The translations under genes and the position numbers were made by a program. Of a stretch of DNA of 35,538 bases, positions 7,602-16,300 are shown in pieces. A model generated the notes under the pieces. It did no database searches. It saw only the letters and a program-made list of their open reading frames with translations, and had not been told where the DNA came from. Source of the stretch: a bacterium UBP1_UBA4783 (GTDB lineage: Bacteria; Krumholzibacteriota; Krumholzibacteriia; Krumholzibacteriales; Krumholzibacteriaceae); the NCBI GenBank assembly GCA_002403075.1, contig DHHB01000084.1, positions 41,564 to 77,101 on the forward strand, in the 5' to 3' direction. Position 1 is the first letter of the stretch. Each line of letters begins with the position of its first letter.

Positions 7602-8463
7602 CGATCGCGCGTCCGCGCGCCGTCCGCGCAGGCCCGACGCCGTCGTGAAGCGGATCGTCGCTTCGGCGCTCTTCCTGCCGTGTCTGTTCGTCATCGCGCG
7701 CCGCGGGGGCTACTTCTTCCTCGCTCTCGTCGACATCATGATCCTCGTGGGGCTCTGGGAATTCTACCGGATGATGGAGGCGAAGGGGCTGCGCCCGTAC
7801 AAGGCGATGGGGATCCTCGGCGGCCTCGCGCTTTCGTGGTACGTCTATTTCCAGCAGGGGATCTACGCGAACGTGTTTCTCGGCGTCATATTCATCGGCG
7901 TCATGGTGCTCGAGCTCGCCCGGCGGGAGCGGGGGCTGGCCGTCTACCACATATCGGTGACGGTCTTCGGCGTCTTTTACGTCGCGTGGCTCGGCAGCCA
8001 TCTCATACTGCTCCGCGAGCTTCCGCACCTGCGTGGACTCGATTATTCGCTCGGCTTTTCCTTCGTGACGGTGACGTTCGCGGTGACGTGGTGCTACGAT
8101 ACCGGCGCGTACTTCGTCGGGAGCGTCTTCGGAAGACATCAGATATTCCCCCGTATCTCCCCCGGAAAGACGATCGAGGGAGTCGCCGGGGGGCTCGCGC
8201 TCTCGTTCGCGGGGGCGTTTCTCGCGCGCTCCCTCGTCGCCCCCTATCTCAGCCCGGCCGCCGCGGCGGGGCTCGCCGTGGGGGGCTCGGTGTTCGGCCA
8301 GCTCGGCGATCTGTGCGAATCGATGATCAAGCGCGACGTGAAGATCAAGGACGCGTCGAAAACGATCCCCGGACACGGCGGCGTTCTCGACCGCTTCGAT
8401 TCCCTGCTCTTCACGGCGCCGCTCGTCTATTACATCTTCAAGTACGTGCTCTTCGCCCGATGA
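7591..8463 (+). CDS. cdsA: Phosphatidate cytidylyltransferase
   Basis: A 290-residue polytopic inner-membrane enzyme that makes CDP-diacylglycerol from phosphatidate and CTP, the branch point of phospholipid synthesis. About seven or eight hydrophobic segments are visible. The C-terminal family signature is intact around residues 248-275, including S-M-I-K-R-D, K-D-A-S-K and P-G-H-G-G-V-L-D-R-F-D. The ATG at 7591 lies inside the uppS end, so translation is probably coupled; the stop overlaps an ATG just before dxr. Confidence 0.95.
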   Translation: MSGDDRASARRPRRPDAVVKRIVASALFLPCLFVIARRGGYFFLALVDIMILVGLWEFYRMMEAKGLRPYKAMGILGGLALSWYVYFQQGIYANVFLGVIFIGVMVLELARRERGLAVYHISVTVFGVFYVAWLGSHLILLRELPHLRGLDYSLGFSFVTVTFAVTWCYDTGAYFVGSVFGRHQIFPRISPGKTIEGVAGGLALSFAGAFLARSLVAPYLSPAAAAGLAVGGSVFGQLGDLCESMIKRDVKIKDASKTIPGHGGVLDRFDSLLFTAPLVYYIFKYVLFAR

Positions 8464-8486
8464 GCGCGAGGAGCGGGAGTGCGCTG

Positions 8487-9659
8487 ATGAAGACGGTGGC
8501 CATACTGGGATCGACGGGCTCGATCGGACGATCGGCCGTCGAGATTCTCGATCGCGCGCGGGAGGATTTCGCCGTCGTCGCGCTCGCCGCGGGGGAGAAC
8601 GTCTCGGAGCTGCGAACGCAGCTCGTTCTCTTCCCGGGGGCGCGGTTCACGCTGCGGGACGCCTCCTCCGTCGACGCGCTCGTCGACGGGAGCCGAGCCC
8701 TCGCGGGCCGGGCCGCCGGTTTCGGCGACGCGGGGATCGAGGCGCTGCTCCGCGACACCCGCCCGGATATCGTGATCAACGCGCTCGTCGGCGTCTCGGG
8801 GCTCCTTCCCACGGCGATCGCGCTCGAGCTCGGCTGCACGATCGCGCTCGCGAACAAGGAAACGCTCGTCGCCGCGGGGGAGATCGTGACGAGGCTCGCC
8901 GGCGGACGGCCGGACCGCATCATCCCGATCGACAGCGAGCATTTCTCCCTCGCCCGCATGCTGCGGGGCCACCGCGCGGAAACGACGGAGATCGTCCTGA
9001 CCGCCTCGGGGGGGCCGTTCCGCGGCCGGCCGTTCGCGGACCTCGCCGGCGTCTCGGTGGCGGAGGTGCTGAACCATCCGACGTGGCGGATGGGACCCAA
9101 GGTAACGGTGGACTCGGCGACGCTGCTCAACAAGGGGCTCGAGGTCATCGAAGCGCACTGGCTGTTCGGATTCCCGTACGAGGCGATCAAGGTCGTCGTG
9201 CACCCGCAATCGGTCGTCCATTCGCTCGTGCGCCTGCGGGACGGCTCGCTCATAGCTCATCTCGCGCCGGCGGACATGAGGCTCCCGATCATGAGCGCGC
9301 TCTACGATCCCGAGATGCGCGCGTTTCCGTGGCCGTCGCTCGCCGTCGAGGATCTCGGCAGCCTCGAATTCCGGCCGCTCCGCCCGGAGGAGTACCCGGC
9401 ATTCGCCCTCGCGCGTGAGGCGGCCGCGGCGGGAGGCACCGCCCCCGCCGTGCTGAACGCGGCCGACGAGGCGGCGGTCGACGCGTTTCTCGGCGGCCGC
9501 ATCGGATTTCTCGATGTCGTTACCTGGATCGAGGAGGCGCTCGGCGCCCACGAGCGGCGCGCGCTCGGCGGTCTCGGCGACGTTCTCGAGGCGGACCGCT
9601 GGACGCGCGAGTACCTCGCGCGGCGCCACGGCGAAACGGCCGCACCACGATCGGCATGA
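8487..9659 (+). CDS. dxr: 1-deoxy-D-xylulose 5-phosphate reductoisomerase
   Basis: A 390-residue DXR, the committed enzyme of the MEP isoprenoid pathway (DXP to MEP with NADPH and a divalent metal). The N-terminal G-S-T-G-S-I-G NADPH motif, A-L-A-N-K-E-T-L-V, the metal-binding D-S-E-H, and the long conserved T-V-D-S-A-T-L-L-N-K-G block are all present. After D-S-E-H the usual x-A-I-F-Q is replaced by F-S-L-A-R, which is unusual. An ATG at 8460 overlaps the cdsA stop, but ATG 8487 has GGGAG at 8475-8479 and gives the standard N-terminus; 8460 is the alternative. With uppS it forms an isoprenoid-lipid pair. Confidence 0.95.
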   Translation: MKTVAILGSTGSIGRSAVEILDRAREDFAVVALAAGENVSELRTQLVLFPGARFTLRDASSVDALVDGSRALAGRAAGFGDAGIEALLRDTRPDIVINALVGVSGLLPTAIALELGCTIALANKETLVAAGEIVTRLAGGRPDRIIPIDSEHFSLARMLRGHRAETTEIVLTASGGPFRGRPFADLAGVSVAEVLNHPTWRMGPKVTVDSATLLNKGLEVIEAHWLFGFPYEAIKVVVHPQSVVHSLVRLRDGSLIAHLAPADMRLPIMSALYDPEMRAFPWPSLAVEDLGSLEFRPLRPEEYPAFALAREAAAAGGTAPAVLNAADEAAVDAFLGGRIGFLDVVTWIEEALGAHERRALGGLGDVLEADRWTREYLARRHGETAAPRSA

Positions 9660-9669
9660 TGGAGGAACA

Positions 9670-11013
9670 ATGCTACTCACCTTCGCGGCGTTCTTTTTCG
9701 TTCTGAGCATCGTCGTATTCGTGCACGAGCTCGGGCACTTCGTCGTGGCGAAGCTGAACCGCATCTACGTGATCACCTTCTCGTTCGGCTTCGGTCCGAA
9801 GCTCCTCAAGTTCCGCGCGGGGGAGACCGAGTACGCGCTGAGCGCGCTGCCCTTCGGCGGCTACGTGAAGTTCGCCGGCGAGACGGGCGAGGGGGACGGC
9901 GCGGGGGAGGAGCTTCCCGACGGCGTCGTCGTGCCGCCCGAACGGATGTATCACAACCGGCCCGCGCTCGGCCGCATGTCGGTCGTCCTCGCGGGGCCGT
10001 TCATGAACTTCGTTCTCGCGCTCCTCGTGTACGTGTTCGGTCTGTACGTCGAGGGCGTGTACGTGAATCCGAGCACGACGATCAGCGGGATCGACAGCGC
10101 GGGCGCCGCGGCGGCGGCCGGGTTCCGCGTCGGGGACCGGATCGTCGGACTCGAGGGCGAGACGGTCGATTACTGGCTCGAGATCGAAAAGACCCTCGCG
10201 AAGCGCAAAGACGCGCCGACCGTTTTCAGCGTGCTGCGCGGCGCCGACACCCTCTCGATCACCGCGACGCCTCGCTGGGACGAGCGGACGGAAAGCTACC
10301 GCATCGGCATCGAGAGCCACCTCGAGCCGCGCGTCGGCGACGTCAAGAAGGGCAGCCCCGCGGAGAAGGCCGGACTGCGGTCGGGCGCCCTCATCCTGGC
10401 CATCGACGACACGACCGTCACGAGGTACGCGGATCTCGAGCGGATGATCAGACCGAATATCGGCAAGCCGATGCTGTTCACATGGGAATACGAGGGAGAG
10501 ATCCGAACGGCGTCGATCGTGCCCGAGAGCGCGGAGGCCGCCGCGGAGGGGGAGCGGCTCGACGTCGTCAAGGAAGGGCAGATCGGCGTCGGCCCGTATT
10601 ACGCGAAGGTGCGCATCTCGCTCGCGGAATCGGCGGTCTACGGGTGGCGGGCCTTCGCGAACCTCTTCCGGAACATCATGGATTTCCTCACCAAGCTCTT
10701 CACGGGCAAGGCGACGCTTCGCGCCGTCGGGGGCCCGCTGCGCGTCGGGATGATGGCGGGGGACATGATACGATGGGGATTCAACTACCTCGTCTACTTC
10801 CTCGCGTTCTTCTCGCTGAACCTCGCGATCTTCAACCTGCTTCCCGTTCTGCCCTTCGACGGGGGACACGCCGTTCTCGCGCTCTTCGAGCTCGTGACGA
10901 GAAGGCGGATCGGGAAGCGCGTTCAGCAGGCGCTCGGGCAGATCGGATTCGTGGTGCTGATCCTGCTGATGGTGTTCATCCTGACGGTGGATATCTTCAA
11001 CGTGGTCCGGTAG
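9670..11013 (+). CDS. rseP: RIP metalloprotease RseP (site-2 protease)
   Basis: A 447-residue site-2-type intramembrane zinc protease that cleaves transmembrane anti-sigma factors and remnant signal peptides. The first membrane helix carries H-E-L-G-H at residues 19-23; the third metal ligand is the Asp at residue 397 in the L-P-F-D-G-G-H motif of the penultimate helix. Two PDZ-like domains lie between (about residues 125-210 and 215-300). GGAGGAA at 9661-9667 directly precedes the ATG. It could in principle process the two-helix anti-sigma factor encoded at 26245-26757, but nothing here shows that link. The 3' end overlaps the convergent lipoprotein gene by 17 bases. Confidence 0.95.
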   Translation: MLLTFAAFFFVLSIVVFVHELGHFVVAKLNRIYVITFSFGFGPKLLKFRAGETEYALSALPFGGYVKFAGETGEGDGAGEELPDGVVVPPERMYHNRPALGRMSVVLAGPFMNFVLALLVYVFGLYVEGVYVNPSTTISGIDSAGAAAAAGFRVGDRIVGLEGETVDYWLEIEKTLAKRKDAPTVFSVLRGADTLSITATPRWDERTESYRIGIESHLEPRVGDVKKGSPAEKAGLRSGALILAIDDTTVTRYADLERMIRPNIGKPMLFTWEYEGEIRTASIVPESAEAAAEGERLDVVKEGQIGVGPYYAKVRISLAESAVYGWRAFANLFRNIMDFLTKLFTGKATLRAVGGPLRVGMMAGDMIRWGFNYLVYFLAFFSLNLAIFNLLPVLPFDGGHAVLALFELVTRRRIGKRVQQALGQIGFVVLILLMVFILTVDIFNVVR

Positions 11014-11404
11014 GAGGGCGGGTGCCGGCTTGTAACTCGTTTATGCGGCTATAGATTGCGAGCCATCGTTCGGGTTTGTTCTCAAGCGCGGCGAGGGCGC
11101 GCGAGACCCGGGCGCGGTCGAATTGCTCCTCGATCTCGCGCTTTTTATCGGCGCGGAGCGCCTCATCGTCGAACTCTTGTTTCTCAAACTCGATTATTTT
11201 CATATAATATTCAACGAGATAGCGCTCGTCCGGGCCGAGGATCCTTTCCTTCTCCGCCTGGACAGGATCGGCGCTCTGACAGGAGAAGAGGAGAAGGACG
11301 AGCCCGGCCGCCGGAATCCACGAAGCCGGATGGCGGCTTCGCGGGCGTCGCGCATCGCTCGGGAACGGGGCGCGGCGGCGCGTTGCGTCGAGTCTTTTCT
11401 TCAT
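10997..11404 (-). CDS. Small predicted lipoprotein, function unknown
   Basis: A 135-residue protein not recognised as a known family. It has a basic N-terminal region, a hydrophobic segment and a lipobox ending L-L-F-S-C (Cys near residue 43), so it should be lipid-anchored. The mature part is mostly charged alpha-helix rich in Glu, Lys and Arg. The leader is longer than usual because no alternative start codon lies nearer the lipobox. The ATG at 11404 is preferred to that at 11422 because the promoter -10 (11414-11419) lies between them; the transcript would then be nearly leaderless. It is convergent with rseP and divergent from the Omp85 gene. The base composition is slightly more A+T-rich than its neighbours. 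Reality of the gene rests on the lipobox, the promoter and the absence of a plus-strand gene here. Confidence 0.75.
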   Translation of the reverse strand: MKKRLDATRRRAPFPSDARRPRSRHPASWIPAAGLVLLLFSCQSADPVQAEKERILGPDERYLVEYYMKIIEFEKQEFDDEALRADKKREIEEQFDRARVSRALAALENKPERWLAIYSRINELQAGTRPPTGPR

Positions 11405-11413
11405 ACGGAAAGC

Positions 11414-11442
11414 ACGATACATGCGCGTGTCGGCATTGTCAA
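11414..11442 (-). promoter_or_regulatory. Sigma-70-type promoter for the lipoprotein gene
   Basis: On the minus strand TTGACA (11442-11437) is followed by a 17-base spacer and TATCGT (11419-11414). The predicted start of transcription near 11407 is only a few bases before the ATG at 11404. The element overlaps the first codons of the Omp85 gene on the other strand. Confidence 0.65.
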
Positions 11443-13370
11443 CCGGTAGCGGACCGAGGCGGCGGTCGTCGGCGGCGCGCGTACTGTTCGCCTTCGGCCT
11501 CCTCTGCGCGCTCGCCGCTGCGCCCGAGGCCCGCGCGCGGGCGGCGAACTTGGACGGAAAGCTCCCCGTCGTGAGACGCATCGAGATCCTCGGCAACCGC
11601 AGCCTGGAGGACGGCGCGCTCAAGAACCGCATGCGCACGAAATCGGCGCGCTTCTACCACCTCATCGGCGGTCCGCGCTATCGACCCGACATGCTGCGGC
11701 GGGACGTCCGGACGCTCGAGTCGTTCTACCGTTCGAACGGCTTTTTCGAGGCCCGGGTGTCGATCGATACGGTGATCGTGGACGAAAAACGGACCTCGGC
11801 GAGGATCCGGATCGTCGTGAGCGAGGGGCCGCAGACGCTCGTCGCGGGCGTGAGCTTCGCCGGACAGGACATCGTCCGGGAGCCCGAGCTTCGCGCGGGG
11901 CTCAAACTGACCGAGGGCAGGCCCTTCAATCCCGGCCTGATCGAGTCGGACCGGTACACGCTCTTCAGCAAATTCTTCGAGCGGGGATATCTCGGGTCCG
12001 CGATCGCGTACGGGACGAGTATCGACTCGCTCGACGCGCGTCTGCGCTGGGAGATCTCGCCGGGCAAGCCGGTCGACGTCCGCCGCGTGCGGATTACCGG
12101 AACCGCCCGCGTGAAGGAGTCGCTCGTGCGGCGCGAGCTCACGTTCAAGACCGGGCAACCCTTCGAGGCGAAGCGGATCCTCGACAGCAAGCAGAACCTC
12201 TACGACACGGGCTATTTCAACTCGGTCGATATCGAGCCGGATTCGATCGATCTCGACGCGAGAAAGGTCGATCTCGTCGTGCGGGTGCGGGAGCGGAAGA
12301 TGGGCTACGTCGAAACGGGCTTCGGCATCGGCAACGTATACGGGAGCAGGGTATTCGGCGAGTGGGGGCAGCGGAACATCCTCGGCCGCGGGTACGTGTT
12401 CTCGCTCAAGACGCAGTACTCGTTTCAGCTGTTCCCGAACGGCGAATACTCGTTCTCGAACATCGACCTGCGCAGCAAGTTCATCCGCAACGACGGGCAG
12501 ATCCAGTTCCCGCGCGTGCTCTCGACGGCCAACACGTTCGCGATCGGCGCCTTCTACGAGCGCGACGCCACCGTGGAGCCGAATATCGTCGTCGATCAGG
12601 GGTTCGCCCTGTCCCTCTCGCGCCGGTTCACGCGCAAGACGTCGGGGCTTCTCCGGTACTCGCTCGAGGACATCGAGCGAAGCGGAACGGACGTTGAGCT
12701 GTCGCGTTCGCGCCGCCGCGCGCTCGGGGCGAATTTCACGCGCGACGCGAGGGATTACTACTTCAATCCGCGGCAGGGCGGCTATATCGCGGTCGAAGGA
12801 GGGGTCGCCGGCGGATTCCTCGGCGGCGAGGACAACGACTATTCGATCGTCGGGTCGGTGCAGCGGTACGCGCGCGCCGGCGGCTCGACCGTGTTCGCGT
12901 GGCGCGTGCGGGCGGGGTACGCTCGGGCGTTCGGGGATTCTCGGGCGGCGGGGCTCCCGCTCGAGAGGCGTTTCTACGCCGGCGGCGGCAATTCGGTGCG
13001 GGGATACCGCGAGAACAGCCTCGGGCCGGTGAACGAGCGGGGAGATCCCGTCGGCGGCGGCGTGCAGATCATCACGAACGCGGAGCTCCGTTTCGACCTG
13101 CCGTATCTCAAGCGCTGGAATTTCGGCGGAGCGTTCTTTCTCGACGGCGGGAACGTATGGAACGAGGCGTCGGATGTCGCCTTCGGGGATTTCGGGACGA
13201 TCGGCACCACGAGCGCGTCGCGCGAGGAGTATATGCTCAGCGCGGGCGCGGGGATCCGCTACAATACGCCGGTCGGGCCGATCCGCCTCGACGTCGGCTT
13301 CCCGATGCGCAGGACGCCGGACATGGATGACGACCGCCGCGTCCACATCAGTCTCGGACAGATCTTCTGA
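11421..13370 (+). CDS. Omp85-family outer-membrane assembly protein (BamA/TamA-like, three POTRA domains)
   Basis: A 649-residue Omp85 protein. A signal peptide (Arg-rich n-region, hydrophobic core about residues 20-34) is followed by three POTRA domains at about residues 48-140, 142-225 and 227-300, then a 16-strand-type barrel ending in a terminal Phe. The lid-loop motif V-R-G-Y lies near residue 534. Omp85 proteins insert beta-barrels into, or move substrates across, the outer membrane. Its place after rseP is the usual bamA slot, but three POTRA domains and a TamB-like neighbour are typical of TamA, so I leave the symbol open. The start is uncertain: ATG 11421 has a weak ribosome-binding site; GTG 11427 is possible. 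No convincing promoter of its own is visible. Confidence 0.9.
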   Translation: MRVSALSTGSGPRRRSSAARVLFAFGLLCALAAAPEARARAANLDGKLPVVRRIEILGNRSLEDGALKNRMRTKSARFYHLIGGPRYRPDMLRRDVRTLESFYRSNGFFEARVSIDTVIVDEKRTSARIRIVVSEGPQTLVAGVSFAGQDIVREPELRAGLKLTEGRPFNPGLIESDRYTLFSKFFERGYLGSAIAYGTSIDSLDARLRWEISPGKPVDVRRVRITGTARVKESLVRRELTFKTGQPFEAKRILDSKQNLYDTGYFNSVDIEPDSIDLDARKVDLVVRVRERKMGYVETGFGIGNVYGSRVFGEWGQRNILGRGYVFSLKTQYSFQLFPNGEYSFSNIDLRSKFIRNDGQIQFPRVLSTANTFAIGAFYERDATVEPNIVVDQGFALSLSRRFTRKTSGLLRYSLEDIERSGTDVELSRSRRRALGANFTRDARDYYFNPRQGGYIAVEGGVAGGFLGGEDNDYSIVGSVQRYARAGGSTVFAWRVRAGYARAFGDSRAAGLPLERRFYAGGGNSVRGYRENSLGPVNERGDPVGGGVQIITNAELRFDLPYLKRWNFGGAFFLDGGNVWNEASDVAFGDFGTIGTTSASREEYMLSAGAGIRYNTPVGPIRLDVGFPMRRTPDMDDDRRVHISLGQIF

Positions 13371-13389
13371 CGGAGCGGGGAGCGGGGGA

Positions 13390-16300
13390 ATGGAGAAACG
13401 AAGGAACAAAGGCAAACGGGCGATGTCGTGGGTGTCGCTCGCGCTCGGTCTCCTGCTCGCGGTCATCGTCGTTCTCTACCTCTTCCTGAGAACCGGCTTT
13501 TTCGCCGGTCTCGCCGGCAGGCTCGTGAGCACGCACCTGTTCGGCGCGTCGCCGTTCGTCGTCACGATCGACCATATCGAGGGAAGCATCGTCGGCGACG
13601 TCACGATTCGGAACATGCGCATCCTCTACAAGGGCGGCGCGGCGAACGCCTTCGAGCTGTTCCGCGCCGACGAGGTGACCGTCCGGTACTCCGCCGGCTC
13701 GCTGCTCGGCGCCGGTCGCAGCGTCGATGAGATCATCGTCGTGAGTCCCGTGTTCCGGCTCGCGGCCGATTCGACGGGCCGGTACATACTGCCGTCGTTC
13801 GGGTCGGGCGATTTTTCGACCTACGGCATCGAGCGTTTCACGATCCATGGCGGCTCGTTCATGATCAACCGAAACGGCGAAGCCGCCGCCGTCGGCGAGG
13901 TGAACCTCGCCGGATCGATCCATTCCGGATCCGGCGGCGTGCGCATCGACGTCGCGCGGGGATCGGCGGCGGAGTCGTCCCGGCGTTTCGTCGTCAGGAG
14001 CCTCTCGGGCGCGGTCGGGTACACGCGCGTTCCGGCGCCGAAGGGCTCCGCGGAAGGGCCGCGGACGAAATACATCCTCGACGGCCTCTCCGTATCGCTC
14101 GAGCAATCCTCCTTCATCCTCGACGGCGCCGTCGTCGGGGACGAGTGGCTGTTCGACCTCGCCGTCCAGGCCTCTCCGGCGGATATCGACGAGATCGCGC
14201 GCCTACTTGGGGAAGAGCAGGGGAGCTGGGGGGAGCTCGAAGGGGCCTTCTCGTTCGCGGGCACGCCGGAGCGTTTTCGCGCCCGGGGCACGGCCAACGG
14301 CGTCGTGCGCGGATACGCTCTCGACGATTTCCGGTTCGACGCGCTTCGCGACGGAGCGGCCGTCGAGATCGACAGCGTGAGCGGCTCGGTGAACGGCGCC
14401 CGGATCGCGGGGCGCGGGCGCGCGCGAGTCGCGAGACCGCGCTCCGTCGAGCTCGCGCTCGACGTCGAGCATCTCGACATCAGCAGGGGGTTTCTCGCCG
14501 GCGTCGAGCTTCCCTCCTCCGATATCACCGGCGCCGTCGACGCCGTGTGCCGTTTCGACCCGTTCGCCGCTTCGTTCGCGCTCGATCTCGACGCCGGGCA
14601 TTTCCACGGCGCGCCGTTCGCCGAAGCGCGGATCAAAGGATCGTACGACGGGGATACGCTGCGATTCGCCGAGATCGACATGCGCCATCCGGCGCACCGG
14701 GTGTCCGCGAGCGGAACGGTCTTCGACGGCAGGGAGATTTCGTTCATCATGAACGTCGACCTCGTCCGGACCTCTCCGATCTTCGCCTATCTCGATATCG
14801 AGGACTACCGCGCCGACGCGGCGCTCAACGGCCTCGTCGAGGGAACCTTCGACGAATTCGATCTGCGGATGAGCGGACGCTGCGGAGATTTCGAGTATCA
14901 CGGAACGACGCTCTCCGAATGCGATATGCGGCTCGCCGTCGAAAAGAGGGGAGGATACCGCGTCCTCTGCGACGTCGAGGGGAACGGCTATCGCGCGGGA
15001 CCGGCCGCGTTCGACAGTCTGTCCCTCTCCCTCGAATACGAGGAGCCCGTGGTGCGAATAAAGAAGCTCTTCCTCGCCGGCCCCGGTCTTTCGGTGTCGC
15101 TCGGCGCGGATATCCTCGTCGCGGGCGATACGTCGACGATTCGGATCGGCGATTGCGAGCTCGAGACGTACGGCGTCGCGTGGACCGCCGCGGGTGCGCG
15201 CTCGATCGTGATCGCGGGAGAGACGGTGCGATTCGAGGACGTTCAGTTTCACTCGCGCGAGGGAGCGGTCTTCGCCGACGCCGTCTGGGGGACGCGCGCC
15301 GAAACGCTCGACGGCGCCGTTCGCGTCGAACGTTTGGCGCTCGACGTGCTCTGCCGCGTGGGCCTCTCGACGGTGGCGCTCGAAGGACGCGCCCGCGGCG
15401 TGGTGTCGTGCGCCGGGCGGATAGCCGATCCCGCCCTCTCCGCGTTCGTCGAGGTCGAGGGGGCGTGCATCGACACGTTTCATCTCGACGCGGCGCGGCT
15501 TGCGGCCGCGTACGAGGCGGGGCGATGCCGCATCGATTCGCTCGTCGTCGATTCGCCGTCGGGAGGACTCTCGCTCGGCGGGGAGATCGTCGGCGTCTCC
15601 GTGGGCGACGCGCTTCGCCGGCCCCGGGAGGCGGCGGCTTCCGCCGTCGTTTCGCTCGACGCGATCTGCAGCGACCTCCGGGCCGCGCCGCTCTTTTCGT
15701 TCGCGCGCGTGCCCGGCGTCACGGGAGGCAGGCTCGACGGCGCGCTTTCCGTGCGTGATTCCCTCGTTCACCCGACCGTCGAGTTCAGGGGAGCGGTGCG
15801 CGATCTGAGGATGAGCGCTTTCTCGGTCCCCCGCATCGACTGCGAACTGCGGCTCGACGGCCGGGCGCTCTCCGCGGAGGGCGCCCTCCATCTGTCGGAG
15901 GGGCACCGCGGCAGCTTCAGCGGAACCTTTCCGGTGGTCCCCGCTTCCTTCCTCTACGCGCTCGACCGGCAGGGCGCGCTCGCGCTCGAGGTCGTCGTCC
16001 CCGAGGGGGATTTCGCGGAGGTGCCCGCCCTCACGAACAAGATCGCGGAGGCTTCGGGCCGGTACTCTCTGCGGTTCGGCGTGACGGGAACGGCCGCGGA
16101 CCCGCACCTCGGCGGGGAGGTGAGGATCGCGGACGCGACCCTCCGGATCGCCGGAATGGACGAGCGCTACACCTCCCTCTACGCGTCGGTTCTCGTCGAG
16201 GATTCGCTGATCACGATCTCCCGGCTCGACGCGCGGCGGGGAAAAAAGGGAAGCGTCGGCGTCGGCGGCACGATCGCTCTCAGCGGCTGGAAGCCGGCCC

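Noticed and set aside
11399..11408. TTCATACGG before the Omp85 gene as a third ECF promoter
   Set aside because: It lacks the GTC of the paired elements, and no GAAAC sits 17-18 bases upstream.
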